This document shows, piece after piece, positions 24,361 to 34,000 of a DNA stretch of 46,271 nucleotides (its first letter is position 1; each line of letters opens with the position of its first letter). The DNA comes from Bacteroidales bacterium (GTDB lineage: Bacteria; Bacteroidota; Bacteroidia; Bacteroidales; UBA932): NCBI GenBank assembly GCA_015060225.1, contig SUYX01000006.1, forward strand, positions 44,284-90,554. The letters run 5' to 3'. The notes below the pieces were generated by a model, which saw only the letters and a list, made by a program, of their open reading frames with translations, had not been told where the DNA came from and did not search any database. Position numbers and translations under genes: made by a program.

Positions 24361-25325
24361 GCAGTCTGCACACGGCTGACTTCAACTAAAGTATTTGCAT
24401 CCAGAACTTGGAAGACTATGCTGCTCCCGGCATTGCCTATCCATGTCTCTCCCCCACGCAGTATTATACCATCTGTCTCGGCTATCTGAGTAGGGTATGC
24501 TCCTCCGCCCCCGCATATTTCCACTGTGCGGCCAATATCTGAGGCTGACAAGCCGGAGAATGTAGCAATGGTTGTAGCTCCTGCATTGTCTCCTGTGGTG
24601 TACTGCTGTGCTGCAGAGAATGCTATACTGGTGGCATCAGCCGCCAACTCCACAGGTGGTACAGTGACAATGGCTCCAACATATTTGTATGGCTGTTCAA
24701 ATGAGGTATTTCCAAAAGTTACAGTTGCGCTGCGGGAGTCTTTACCGTTGAGTCTCTCAAATGACTTGAGAAGCATAGGTTTGAGATCGTTGCCCAATAC
24801 CCAATAACTGCGGTCTGTCATCTGGTAGATTATGATGAAGCGGTCTCCTGCGTGATCTTCCAGGAACTGATGTATCTGGCCTCTGTGCCCACCCAGGATG
24901 AATGTAAACTCATTGGTCACCTCTGTGGTTATATCCCCTTTGCTTCCCGATGATTTATCCTCCAGTGAGTCATCAATGGCCTGGAAAGAGTGCATAAACT
25001 CGCCTTTCTTCAACGGTATGGTACCAACTTCTCTGGCAGTATTAGGCGTTGGGAATGGTACACTCTCATCTATCTGATCAAGAGTGATGAGTATCACCCT
25101 TGCAATTATCTGCTTTCCCGCAGTGAATTTGTCGGACACGCGCCCGATATTGCCAATCAATGCCATTGAAGCACACATAACGCCCGATGCGCTGCCGGCT
25201 GTCAGTACCTGATCCAATGTTATTGCATCCGATATGATTGCAACGGCAAAGAGTATTGCAATGAGCATAGGGATGAGCAGAATTTTGCCCAATATGCTCT
25301 TCCTTGTACGGTTATAGTCTCTCAT
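24357..25325 (-). CDS. Probable major tail tube-like structural protein with hydrophobic N-terminus
   Basis: A 322-aa protein. From about residue 54 (MALIGNIGRVSDKFTAGKQI...) it reads as a beta-rich structural protein, with TTEVTNEFTFILGGHRGQIHQF and LPLSNDLR-free tube-like segments and a C-terminal domain rich in Thr/Gly, compatible with a tube protein plus an Ig-like decoration domain. The first ~53 residues contain a strongly hydrophobic stretch (ILLIPMLIAILFAVAII). Either the protein carries a membrane-like leader or the true start is the Met at about residue 50-54. It lies between capsid and chaperone-like genes, preceded by a terminator. The tube role is inferred. Confidence 0.55.
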   Translation of the reverse strand: MRDYNRTRKSILGKILLIPMLIAILFAVAIISDAITLDQVLTAGSASGVMCASMALIGNIGRVSDKFTAGKQIIARVILITLDQIDESVPFPTPNTAREVGTIPLKKGEFMHSFQAIDDSLEDKSSGSKGDITTEVTNEFTFILGGHRGQIHQFLEDHAGDRFIIIYQMTDRSYWVLGNDLKPMLLKSFERLNGKDSRSATVTFGNTSFEQPYKYVGAIVTVPPVELAADATSIAFSAAQQYTTGDNAGATTIATFSGLSASDIGRTVEICGGGGAYPTQIAETDGIILRGGETWIGNAGSSIVFQVLDANTLVEVSRVQTA

Positions 25326-25338
25326 ATTGTTGTCATTT

Positions 25339-25369
25339 AAAAAAGGCAGCCCCTTGGAGGAACTGCCTT
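25339..25369 (-). terminator. Terminator after the major capsid gene
   Basis: On minus, AAGGCAG and CTGCCTT arms, with additional inner pairs (TTCC/GGGG), followed by TTTTTT. It lies between the capsid gene stop and the next gene and may lower expression of genes further down. Confidence 0.75.
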
Positions 25370-25379
25370 GGGTTACACA

Positions 25380-27338
25380 TTAGGATCTTGCTACCTCCAC
25401 AAATTTCTGGGTTGTTGCATTATAGTATACCTTAATCCAGTCTCCTACTGCAGTAGGGTTCCAGACATCTGTAAGGTCCGCAAACTTATCAGCTTTTGCG
25501 ATGGTAGTTGCATTGGTGATACTTCCACACTCTATCCTGTAAACAACACCGGCTTTGGCATTGGTGATATCTGTGATTGCTGTTGCCTTGCTGTTCTCAC
25601 AGGTACGGAACAGGAAGTCTGCCCTACCATCCACAGTTGTAGCGTCAGCTGCCACCTCTGTGACAGGATAGTTGATGAATATCAACTGGTTTGCGTAGTT
25701 ATTGGCCACAAGAGAAGCTCTGTCTTTGAAGGTCTTTCCTACAAATGTTGCAGAGATACCCTCTTTCCAGTTGCTCCAGCTCCACACAGCCTCCAGATGC
25801 TGCTCAAAGGCAACCTTGAACATCTCACCCGGTTTGTCCTCCAAAGTCTGGAAGTTGCCTGGCTGTGTCAACAGCATAAGTTTGAGGTTACCCATATTCG
25901 GGATAAACTTGATTGGCACCTCGTGCTCCTCAAGTGTGAGTTGCGGACCGGTAAAGTCAAGGTCCCTACCATATTTGGTGCGATACCACGCCTTATACCA
26001 TGCTTTGTGCTTACTATTGATGTATAGGGTGAAGTTCTTCACCTCCAATGGATATACATCTGCGACATCCTCCACAAATGCCTCCATGGCATCTCCTATG
26101 TTGGCCTTGGTGTAGTTGTTGTAAACAGCATCATCCATAGGCAGTAGCTTGTTCTCAGATACATAATCAAAGATCTTATGTACCAAACCTGTTGATGCAA
26201 ACATATAGGATGCATTCTCACCCTTTACAGGCTCAATTCTATGGCCAAGGATAAGACGGGTATTCTGCTCATTTCTGAGTGCCTGTGCAATTCGCAGAAT
26301 CATCCACTCAATGAGGTTCCATTTGACAGGATCTGAACCTGAAGTGTTCAAGTAACCGAGATATGTTCGCTCAATCCATTTGAATGACTCAAACAAGTAC
26401 TTGAACATCACATCAAACACTGTTGCCACCTCAGGCTGTAACTCCATTGATCCTTTGCTAATCTCTCCAGGCTGATAGCTCTGTGAGAACTCCCCGAAGA
26501 ATGCATTGGTAAGCAATTCTTTATCCTGGATATTGCTCCTCATTGGGAAAATGTCAGTAAGGTTTGGCAACATCAGGATCTGTGCAATCAAGGCATCCAT
26601 ACGTCTTACAACGTACTGGTCTCCAAGATTGGCATTAGATAGACCTGAATAGTCAATAGTACCTTCAGTAGTAAGGGCTACAATATTCAACATGCCCATA
26701 CTCTGAAGCTCTTTCATTCGTGCTGCCAGATCCTGTCCATAATTAGATACTGCTGCTTCAAGGTCTCTCATCACCTTTTTGGCATTGTAACTCTCCATCA
26801 GAGCCGAACCTTTTGCAGTAATTTTGTTCCACACTTTGTCAAGGCTGAACATATCGTGCTCAATTCCGAACAAGTGAGTAGCGGTAGTCATACCGGCCAG
26901 CGCCCTTGCAGGTCTTACTGTAGCCTCTGGCTTGTCTTCTTGTGCCTGTCTTGCCATTTTCTCATTCTCCTCCTTTAGTGCTTTGTTATCGGAAAGCACC
27001 TTGTTAATTTGTTTAACTACTTCAGCAGCTTCTGCAGAGGGCTGCTCTTCCTCTTCTTTGTCGGGATCTTCGTTGGGATTTGAGGATTTTGGCTCCTCAT
27101 CCTCCCCTGTCTCCTCTTCAGCGGCAACCCCTTTCAGGGCTTCTTTGATGGCGGTGAAAGCTGCTGCTTTCTCCTCATCATCCTTCATCTTGGCCAGATC
27201 TTCCTTCAGATCGGTATTGTACAGGGCTTTATACTCTGAAGTAACCTGTTGCAGTTCCTCATCGCTAAGTCCAGCCTTTACCTTATCCGTAAACCCCAAT
27301 TTGGCCAGGAGTCCATTGATTTGTTTTCGGATTGTCAT
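25380..27338 (-). CDS. Major capsid protein with fused N-terminal scaffold domain
   Basis: A 652-aa protein. Residues 1-~150 form a charged coiled-coil region with an acidic low-complexity centre (EEETGEDEEPKSSNPNEDPD), like a scaffolding domain. From ~155 it becomes a compact structural protein with MDALIAQILMLPNLTDIFP and later beta-rich segments, as expected for an HK97-fold shell. The gene lies directly after the S49 prohead protease, which would remove the scaffold during maturation. Gene order and architecture support the call; no single diagnostic motif exists. Confidence 0.8.
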   Translation of the reverse strand: MTIRKQINGLLAKLGFTDKVKAGLSDEELQQVTSEYKALYNTDLKEDLAKMKDDEEKAAAFTAIKEALKGVAAEEETGEDEEPKSSNPNEDPDKEEEEQPSAEAAEVVKQINKVLSDNKALKEENEKMARQAQEDKPEATVRPARALAGMTTATHLFGIEHDMFSLDKVWNKITAKGSALMESYNAKKVMRDLEAAVSNYGQDLAARMKELQSMGMLNIVALTTEGTIDYSGLSNANLGDQYVVRRMDALIAQILMLPNLTDIFPMRSNIQDKELLTNAFFGEFSQSYQPGEISKGSMELQPEVATVFDVMFKYLFESFKWIERTYLGYLNTSGSDPVKWNLIEWMILRIAQALRNEQNTRLILGHRIEPVKGENASYMFASTGLVHKIFDYVSENKLLPMDDAVYNNYTKANIGDAMEAFVEDVADVYPLEVKNFTLYINSKHKAWYKAWYRTKYGRDLDFTGPQLTLEEHEVPIKFIPNMGNLKLMLLTQPGNFQTLEDKPGEMFKVAFEQHLEAVWSWSNWKEGISATFVGKTFKDRASLVANNYANQLIFINYPVTEVAADATTVDGRADFLFRTCENSKATAITDITNAKAGVVYRIECGSITNATTIAKADKFADLTDVWNPTAVGDWIKVYYNATTQKFVEVARS

Positions 27339-27349
27339 AATTGTAACTA

Positions 27350-28234
27350 TTATAGGTTAGATAATTGGCTTGCCAAATTGCGGTTATCTGTATGGTCCAG
27401 CAGTTTCCGGGCAACCACTTCCAGACTTTCTATTCCATCAATAAGCCCCAATTGTTGGGCCTGTTGTGCATAATAACTGTCGCCCTCAAATACTGACTCG
27501 TCCACCGACGGGCGCGAAGCTTTTACATTCCCTTCAAAGAGCGCCATTGCAGGGTCCAGAATTTTCGTAATATAATCCTTAACCTTGCCATCCAGAGCAT
27601 CCATATAAGTCTTGTTCTTGCGGATGGATTTAGTGGCATAAATATCAATATCCTTGATACCCAACTTCTCCCAGTATTCTCTTGAGTCGCACAATGTGGC
27701 CATACACCCTATACTTCCAATAGTGGATAGCGGTGAGGTTGCATATATTTTCTCTGCAGCAGATGCAAGATAGTAAGCAGCACTGCAGCATCTGCTCTCC
27801 ACAAGAGCATATACCGGCTTGGTAAGGTTCCTGAGTATTTTGTGGGCTTCATTCAACCCAAAGACTTCTCCACCAGGGGAGTCTATGTAAAGCAGGTGAG
27901 CCACAAATGCAGGATTGGCATCTGCAGTCTTGAGTTCCTGCATAAAATCGTAGATAGAGAATCTCCACCAGCTGTTGAAAGTGATAATATCCTGTATGCA
28001 ATGGAGTGCAATGGAACCTTCCTGAGGAGAGGAAGCCCATGGATATGAGAATTGGATATCGCTACCCGGTATCAGGGTAAAGCTCTTCAATGATGACTGA
28101 TAAGACTTCTTGTCTGCAGCACTATCCCCGTTCCCCTCCATATATTGGATGAAGAACTCCGGATCAAGCGCAAGTACTGTAGCATTATGTATATGCTTAT
28201 CTCTCATTCTCTTCTTTTTATACAAAGAAAACAA
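27350..28234 (-). CDS. Prohead protease, S49/ClpP-fold serine peptidase
   Basis: A 294-aa protein. The ClpP/SppA core is clear: LLYIDSPGGEVFGLNEAHKI (114-133, oxyanion glycine pair GG at 121-122), nucleophile segment CCSAAYYLAS with Ser151, then GSIGCMATL and a Lys-rich loop (YATKSIRKNKTY) with the likely catalytic Lys202, the Ser-Lys dyad of family S49. Such phage enzymes cleave scaffold and capsid precursors. The gene ends 12 bp before the capsid gene. Confidence 0.88.
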   Translation of the reverse strand: MFSLYKKKRMRDKHIHNATVLALDPEFFIQYMEGNGDSAADKKSYQSSLKSFTLIPGSDIQFSYPWASSPQEGSIALHCIQDIITFNSWWRFSIYDFMQELKTADANPAFVAHLLYIDSPGGEVFGLNEAHKILRNLTKPVYALVESRCCSAAYYLASAAEKIYATSPLSTIGSIGCMATLCDSREYWEKLGIKDIDIYATKSIRKNKTYMDALDGKVKDYITKILDPAMALFEGNVKASRPSVDESVFEGDSYYAQQAQQLGLIDGIESLEVVARKLLDHTDNRNLASQLSNL

Positions 28235-28266
28235 GATACAAGCCGCTACAAAAGGACTATTATTTT

Positions 28267-28677
28267 CTACAAATCCAACGGATAAGGCAGTGAAACCTTG
28301 ATTTCAACTTTATTATATAGCCCCTTTTCGTAAGGGGTGATTGTAACCTTGGCAGGAATATCCAAGGTGCCTACATATACTCTGTCTCTGTTCATCAGAG
28401 TCATCCTTGCCACTATATTTTGGTTGTTATACAACATAACCCCCTCTTTTGGACATATACTTGTATGTGTTATGTCATATTTCAAGCCGGACGATGAACT
28501 GTCGGGAATCTGGGAGAACTGCACAGGTGATGATGATGTGTAACTGTAGTTCCTGTTCTCATCTTTGATGGAGATGCTTTGCTTGTACTGAGCATTGATA
28601 TTGCTCAGTGGGATGAGTGTGATTTTATCAGAAATTTGTTTCATATACGGGAAAATAAAGGGACTGCAAGGGGACAA
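28267..28677 (-). CDS. Phage protein of unknown function upstream of the prohead protease
   Basis: 136 aa from 28677; a better start may be MKQISDKITLIPL at 28644. The protein is beta-rich with Ser/Thr patches and a repetitive SSSPVQFSQIPDSSSSG segment, and ends VSLPYPLDL. A small virion or decoration protein is possible; no motif is recognised. Confidence 0.55.
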   Translation of the reverse strand: MSPCSPFIFPYMKQISDKITLIPLSNINAQYKQSISIKDENRNYSYTSSSPVQFSQIPDSSSSGLKYDITHTSICPKEGVMLYNNQNIVARMTLMNRDRVYVGTLDIPAKVTITPYEKGLYNKVEIKVSLPYPLDL

Positions 28678-28692
28678 AATAATTATATTATT

Positions 28693-29202
28693 TTACAAAT
28701 TCAGTAGCGTGTTCTGATGGCTGCTCTCTTTCTGGCGGTAGCGGTACCATCTCTTCTTGAGCATTTCGTATGAATCCAGGAAGTTTAGGCCGTAATCATC
28801 ACAGAAAATATTGATGGCATCCTTTATGTTAAGTTGGGGATTAGCCATTGATGCTCCAGACATGTAATCAAGAAATGTCTTCTGGAACTCTGATATCAGG
28901 AGTCTTACAACAATTCTATTACCCTTGAGAGAGATATATCTCCTTGATGAGGTATTCAGGGAGATATCCTTCCCGGGAATTTGCGCACCATTCTTGCGCA
29001 ACAGCTCAATTTTAATTACAGGAGCTCCAGACTCTCTGGACCTATTCTCAAGGTGCCATTGGGTATAACAGATCAGATGCTGCTTGAGCACATTCCACAA
29101 AACCCCTCCCTTACCCAACCTGACAGTATCCCCACCACATGTGTGCACTATGTAAGAATAAAGGGATTGCGGCACCCTTATTTCTACAAAATCTACCAGC
29201 AT
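28693..29202 (-). CDS. Phage protein of unknown function, first gene of the structural block
   Basis: A 169-aa protein (MLVDFVEIRVPQSLYSYIVH...). The first half is strand-rich, the second helical, with a basic C-terminus (MLKKRWYRYRQKESSHQN) suited to nucleic acid contact. It faces the 760-bp intergenic region, so it is the first gene of the late head operon. It could be a late regulator as well as a structural protein; not recognised. Confidence 0.6.
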   Translation of the reverse strand: MLVDFVEIRVPQSLYSYIVHTCGGDTVRLGKGGVLWNVLKQHLICYTQWHLENRSRESGAPVIKIELLRKNGAQIPGKDISLNTSSRRYISLKGNRIVVRLLISEFQKTFLDYMSGASMANPQLNIKDAINIFCDDYGLNFLDSYEMLKKRWYRYRQKESSHQNTLLNL

Positions 29203-29964
29203 AAAGAGTGTTTTTAACCTCTAATTTACTAATTTTTAATTAAATAAGCAACATACTCCCCTCAAAACCTGTCTATTCATCCCAAAATATACTTTTGACT
29301 TAAGTAAATGGGCACTATTATTTTGTGCAACTGTGCAAATCGGGGAATATATAATCCTATTTAACTATGTTACAGCATATTACTCCACGCACTATTTTTG
29401 TTTTCCATTGCACAATCCCTTGAAAAAACAGTGCAGGTAGTATTTTGTGCATATTGTACTGCTTCTGTGCAAAAATTGTGCAGATGTATATTTTTGTATT
29501 TCAGTTAATTATATTATCAAAAAATCATAAGCGCACGATTGCACGATTTTTTTTCTATTTTTCACCAAGGGTATTTTTTAATAAATATAAAATAATAAAT
29601 AATAATATATACCTGGCTCTTTTTCTGCATCTTACACACATGAAGAACATCCCGCACAATTTATTAAGCTTTGCTTATTTAAGGGGGGGGCGGGGGATTT
29701 TTACCCGGAATCGTGCGCACGATTTTGCCTTTTTTTGCACGATTCTGAAAATCGTGCGAGAATACCACGGAAACGCCCCAAAGAGAAATGCTCTTCAGGG
29801 CGTGTAAAAGAAATGTTTATAATGCCACCAGTTTATATTCCTTCCGCAAAGAATTCTTCACCATCAGAAGGGCCTTGGACTCGGCCCAGATCTGCTGCTA
29901 TACTTGTAGATATGGCCTCTGTCATCCCTACAAAGCCTGTTGTTTATCAATATTACGCACATAC
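29203..29964. other. AT-rich intergenic control/origin candidate with AATCGTGC and TGTGCA boxes
   Basis: 762 bp without a convincing gene. It contains TGTGCA/TGCACA-type boxes near 29325, 29333, 29401, 29452 and 29467, two CGCACGATT/GCACGATT boxes at 29531-29548, a perfect 16-bp palindrome AATCGTGCGCACGATT (29709-29724), an inverted pair GCACGATT...AATCGTGC (29737-29757), a long A/T stretch (29560-29620) and a GC run (29684-29697). The mix of iteron-like boxes and an AT-rich segment fits a replication origin or a regulator array at the early/late boundary. Confidence 0.55.
29778..29812. repeat. 13-bp stem hairpin
   Basis: Arms ACGCCCCAAAGAG and CTCTTCAGGGCGT with loop AAATG (plus strand). 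There is no T run on either side, so a terminator role is uncertain. It separates the AATCGTGC boxes from the early genes. Confidence 0.5.
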
Positions 29965-30255
29965 TCAATAATACACTTCACAGAATTGTAATACCTGGTT
30001 GGGGATGTGTTTGGCCGATACAAATACAGGAATACCCTGAATTGCCATACGGATAAGTTTTTGGGTAATCAGATGACTCCGGCTGAAGTTGAAGTCCTGG
30101 ACTGCCACAAAGAAACAAGTGTCCAGGTCCACATCAGAAATGCTCCTGGAGATAATCTGTTTTGCAGTACTGGGTAGTTTGGCCATCCCGGCACCAACAA
30201 GCATTTTCCCCAACAGTTCTTCTCTCCGGCCCCTGTCATTGCTCTGAGCCACCAT
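29965..30255 (-). CDS. Early-region protein of unknown function
   Basis: A 96-aa protein from MVAQSNDRGRREELLGKML; the frame is open upstream to 30300 but that start would lie deep inside the preceding gene. It has no recognised domain; the segment TCFFVAVQDFNFSRSHLITQ is strand-helix. It is the last early gene before the putative origin region. Confidence 0.55.
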   Translation of the reverse strand: MVAQSNDRGRREELLGKMLVGAGMAKLPSTAKQIISRSISDVDLDTCFFVAVQDFNFSRSHLITQKLIRMAIQGIPVFVSAKHIPNQVLQFCEVYY

Positions 30256-30589
30256 TATTTTGCATTTTCTCTCTATGTTTCGCATAACTTGGTAAATCAC
30301 TTACTTTCTTCCACTCATGTCGCCTGTAACGTATCATCGTGGCATTCTTATTAAAGTCTATACTCTCCTTGGAACAGTCATATCCATCTATATACAAGCA
30401 GATACATCCGATAATGAGAGGTATGTTCTTTTCCGGAACCCCCTTCAGGTAGTTGATCCAGGCATCATTGGGGAGCGAAGCAATGTAATCTTTGATATTT
30501 GACATTGCCTGCTCAAGAACTTTTCCTACACGATGCCGGAACAACTCCATCTCCTCTGATGACCTGAGCAAATGACAAGAATAGTCCAT
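30236..30589 (-). CDS. Early-region protein of unknown function
   Basis: A 117-aa protein (MDYSCHLLRSSEEMELFRHR...). Helical in the first half, with YIDGYDCSKESIDFNKNATM and then basic residues, ending KMQNNGGSEQ. It lies 5 bp after the Tad2-like gene stop and overlaps the next gene by about 20 bp. No family is recognised. Confidence 0.55.
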   Translation of the reverse strand: MDYSCHLLRSSEEMELFRHRVGKVLEQAMSNIKDYIASLPNDAWINYLKGVPEKNIPLIIGCICLYIDGYDCSKESIDFNKNATMIRYRRHEWKKVSDLPSYAKHREKMQNNGGSEQ

Positions 30590-30594
30590 AAGTA

Positions 30595-31023
30595 TTATCT
30601 TACAATGGTCCAGTCGTTTGACAGTATATCAGCCTGAGATGGTGTCCATCCTGCTAGAATTTTATTGTCCTCAGTTTTCATATAGATAGTGCCGAGTGTC
30701 TCTATGTTTCCTCCGTTCTCGTCTGCTATGCTCTTTAATCTAGGGTCTTGACACAAATCGCATGGGATGATTTCAGCGGCTTTTAGCCATATATATTTGC
30801 CTTGATCTTTCCATCCCGAACGTCTTATTCTATCGCCATATTTCATTAACTGAATGGCCTCTCCAAATGCCATAGAATTTAAATCAAGACCTGAGTTTAC
30901 GTCTGCCCAGATTGCACCAGTTACAAAAGCTCCTCTTATTTCTTCAGGAGTATGTATGTTTTTATTACGCTCCTTATAATAATACTCCATCGCTGCTTTC
31001 TGTATAGCTCTATAACGATTCAT
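30595..31023 (-). CDS. tad2: DUF2829 protein, Tad2-like (Thoeris anti-defence)
   Basis: A 142-aa protein. Residues ~50-141 carry the DUF2829 signature: FGEAIQLMKYGDRIRRSGWK, then KYIWL, a central loop, and the ending GWTPSQADILSNDWTIV. Tad2 proteins of this family are known to sequester the cyclic ADP-ribose signal of Thoeris defence. The ~50-residue N-terminal extension (MNRYRAIQKAAMEYYYKERN...) is an added helical domain of unknown role. It is encoded among early genes after the primase, a good position for an anti-defence protein expressed at infection. The ligand-binding activity is inferred from the family. Confidence 0.8.
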   Translation of the reverse strand: MNRYRAIQKAAMEYYYKERNKNIHTPEEIRGAFVTGAIWADVNSGLDLNSMAFGEAIQLMKYGDRIRRSGWKDQGKYIWLKAAEIIPCDLCQDPRLKSIADENGGNIETLGTIYMKTEDNKILAGWTPSQADILSNDWTIVR

Positions 31024-31070
31024 TATATTACTGTTTTAGATTAGTATATTAATTATATACCAAAGGATGT

Positions 31071-34000
31071 TTATCCTTCATTTTCATAGTCTATTTCATC
31101 ACTAAAGATATCCACCACTTGTTCCTGTTCTGGAATCAGATCATAGTAATTGCTGGAGCCAATAATAAAGCGCTCTATACCGCCTCTCTTATCATCTATG
31201 TCCGGACGGCCATCTTTGTCATACTTGGCAGCAAGACCTGTCCTGTAGTCCATTTTGTGGGGATTGAAGAGCAGCTCCCGGAACTGGCAATACTTGAGGA
31301 TTTTTTTCTTGAAGAGTGTAGGTGTATAAAATTTCTCCCGGCTGGTTCCAACATTCTTCAGAAGATTATCATACATATCTTTACGGGGGATGGCATTGTT
31401 GATATGCGCATCATCAGAGAAATATTCATCTGCCCAAAGGATGAATTCCTCTCCGAGATCCTGACGGAGTCTGCGCAGTTCTATCCTCTCCGAAGGAGAC
31501 TCCACAACCCCATACCTGAAGTACAATTGCACACACTGTGCAATAAGGTTCCAAGTCAGATTCCACTGTTCAAAATCCCACTCATCAAAAAAGAGCACCC
31601 CAAAATCATCCACCGGTTTATGTGTGTCGGAGTAAAAGTCTGAGAAGGCAATATTCCACTGTCTGTCCAGGAATGAAGAACCATCACCTGTGATGGAGTG
31701 ATTGGTAGTGAGATACACCTTAGGGGAACGCGAGAAATCCAGCGTTACACGTCCTCCGCTTTTATAGTTGATGGTCCATGAGCCGGTAACATTAGCAAAC
31801 AGCAATTCAAAGTTGAAATCCTTCCTGATATCATCTATAAAGACAACTTTCGTTTTCTCGGTCAACTCTGTCCAGACGAACTGGTCTTTATTCAGGTCTA
31901 TTGTCTTGCCATTGAGATACTGGGAGACTACTGTTCTTTTCACGAGTTCCCCAAGGAGAGATTTGCCGCTGCGGCCATTTGATATGCCTATCTCACTCTG
32001 CTTCCCATCAACCCCAATGACAGCCTTGGCTGCAGAATAATCCTTAACAGAGACGACCAGGTACCCAAGTGCACACAACTTGGCAATAAGGTGCTGCGCA
32101 TTCTCATTCTTCTCCTGGATAGATACATCATTGGGAGGCTTACGCCAGGTAAAATTGCTGGCGTTCTCCAAAAAACGGAGAAAATGGCATTTATTCCCGA
32201 TAGGGGTAAGAGAGTACTGCCATACATCATCCTCCCCCTTGGTGACATTGATAAGATTGCCAATGAGGGATGCTGGAAAGTCCTTTTTTTGATCTGCCCA
32301 AATATTGTGTGGTATCTTATCATAGGTAGCCTCTGTAATTCCTTCTGTGGTTATATGCCAGAATTTATCCCGGAAATACATATACTGTGACCCCCTCTGA
32401 GGTACTTCCCAATAAGGTGTCTGGTATGCCAGGTTTGATAATTTATCGGGACCCAAATATTGGGTTCCTCCTCTGTACAACATCTCAAGGATCCCTTCCT
32501 TAAGTGTGTCTTGAGTGAACTGCTGCAGGTAATCCCTTATCTCCCAATAGGGGATAGTTCTAACAGTAGGAGGAGTAATATGGATAAATTCATATCCTCC
32601 GTTCAGTGTCGGGTACCGGCCAAATCCTCTGTTCTGAAGGAACCGGAATGCCCGTACATAGCGGAACTCATAATTGGTTTTGGGCTTGCCGGATTTGTCT
32701 GTTTTTACCTCCTCATCCCAAAATTGTTCTTCAGGTTCCAGCGGCTGAGCTGTAACCAACTCCCCTTTCTCATCAAAGCGCCATTTGTGGCGTCCATACA
32801 AAAATTCAGGGAGATCCTTCAGAATATCTTTATACCGGCTGCAAAAAGTTTTGGCCGAGTTTAGCCCCCATATCTCCTGCAGCTTGGAATCTGTGTAGGT
32901 TGTAATCTTGTATAACTGTACATACCTGCCAATCTTTTCCTTCTGATTGATGGCTGTATCTATATCCTCCTTCAGGGAATCTTCCTTACCCTTGAGAGTA
33001 TTGGTGAGCAAATCATCAATACCTTTGTCCCCCTTTTCGTTTTTGAGGACGTGACCGAAATATATCTCAAGATATAGATTCCTGTTCTTGAGAGTCTCAA
33101 AGTACTCCTTAAAATTCTTGACTGCATAAAAGAAATTCCGTGGCCGCCTTTCCACTGGATCATTCAACTTAATGTGTGAAGTGAGATCAAAACAATCCGA
33201 ATCCAACAGGAACACAACTTCCTTTACGTTGCACTTCTCAACTATTTTGATGATGCTCTCAGGAAGCTGCTTGTTTACCCCCAGATTTTGGATTCCGGCA
33301 ACGGCCACCGAAGGGATGCCATGCTTACATGCTTTCTCTGCCTTCTTTTCCCCCTCCTGAATATAAAGCCTTGTTATTTCCTGCCCTGATTTATATAGGG
33401 CCCTTATCTTCTGCGGAATATATATACAAGTAGGGGCGCCTGGAGGGGATTTATACTTGGCAGGGCGGCCAGCCTTATCCTTATGCTCCTCCGGGTACTG
33501 CCATCGCACACGGAAATAGAGTCGGTCCCCTGTAATCTTCTCTCCTTTGCTGTTCTTTGCCTGGTATGTCACGGGAAGACCGTCAAGGTCATAATAGTAA
33601 ATGATAACATCATCACCAGTCTTGTCAATCCCACCATCTTTACCAACGGTACCGGATATGAACGTAGGCTGCTTGAATATAGTATGATTTTCATCACCGT
33701 TGATGACACTGGCTGTTACATATGAAGATGTAAGCCCACTTTCTTTGAGCATCCTACTACAATATTCATTCTTCGCTTTTCCCCTTTCCACTCTTATAGG
33801 ACGCTCGGGCTCATAAATAGTAACTCCGTAGTGATCTGCCATCCATTTTAGAGCTGACGGAAAATCCATATTATGGCCATGCATTAGATAGGCTGTGGAA
33901 GTTTTCCCCTGGCAACCGCCACATTTAAAGCACTTGAAGACCTTTTTTGCAGGATTAATGCTTAATCCGTTCTCAGCCCCGCAGCAAGGGCAATTGGCTG

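Noticed and set aside
29868-29960. A 30-codon minus-strand frame starting MTEAISTSIAADLGRVQGPS
   Set aside because: Possible but too short, and without a family or conserved context; not listed as a gene.
29445-29971. Plus-strand frames of 120 and 78 aa in the early/late gap
   Set aside because: They run through the palindromes and AT-rich tract, have odd composition and oppose all neighbouring genes.
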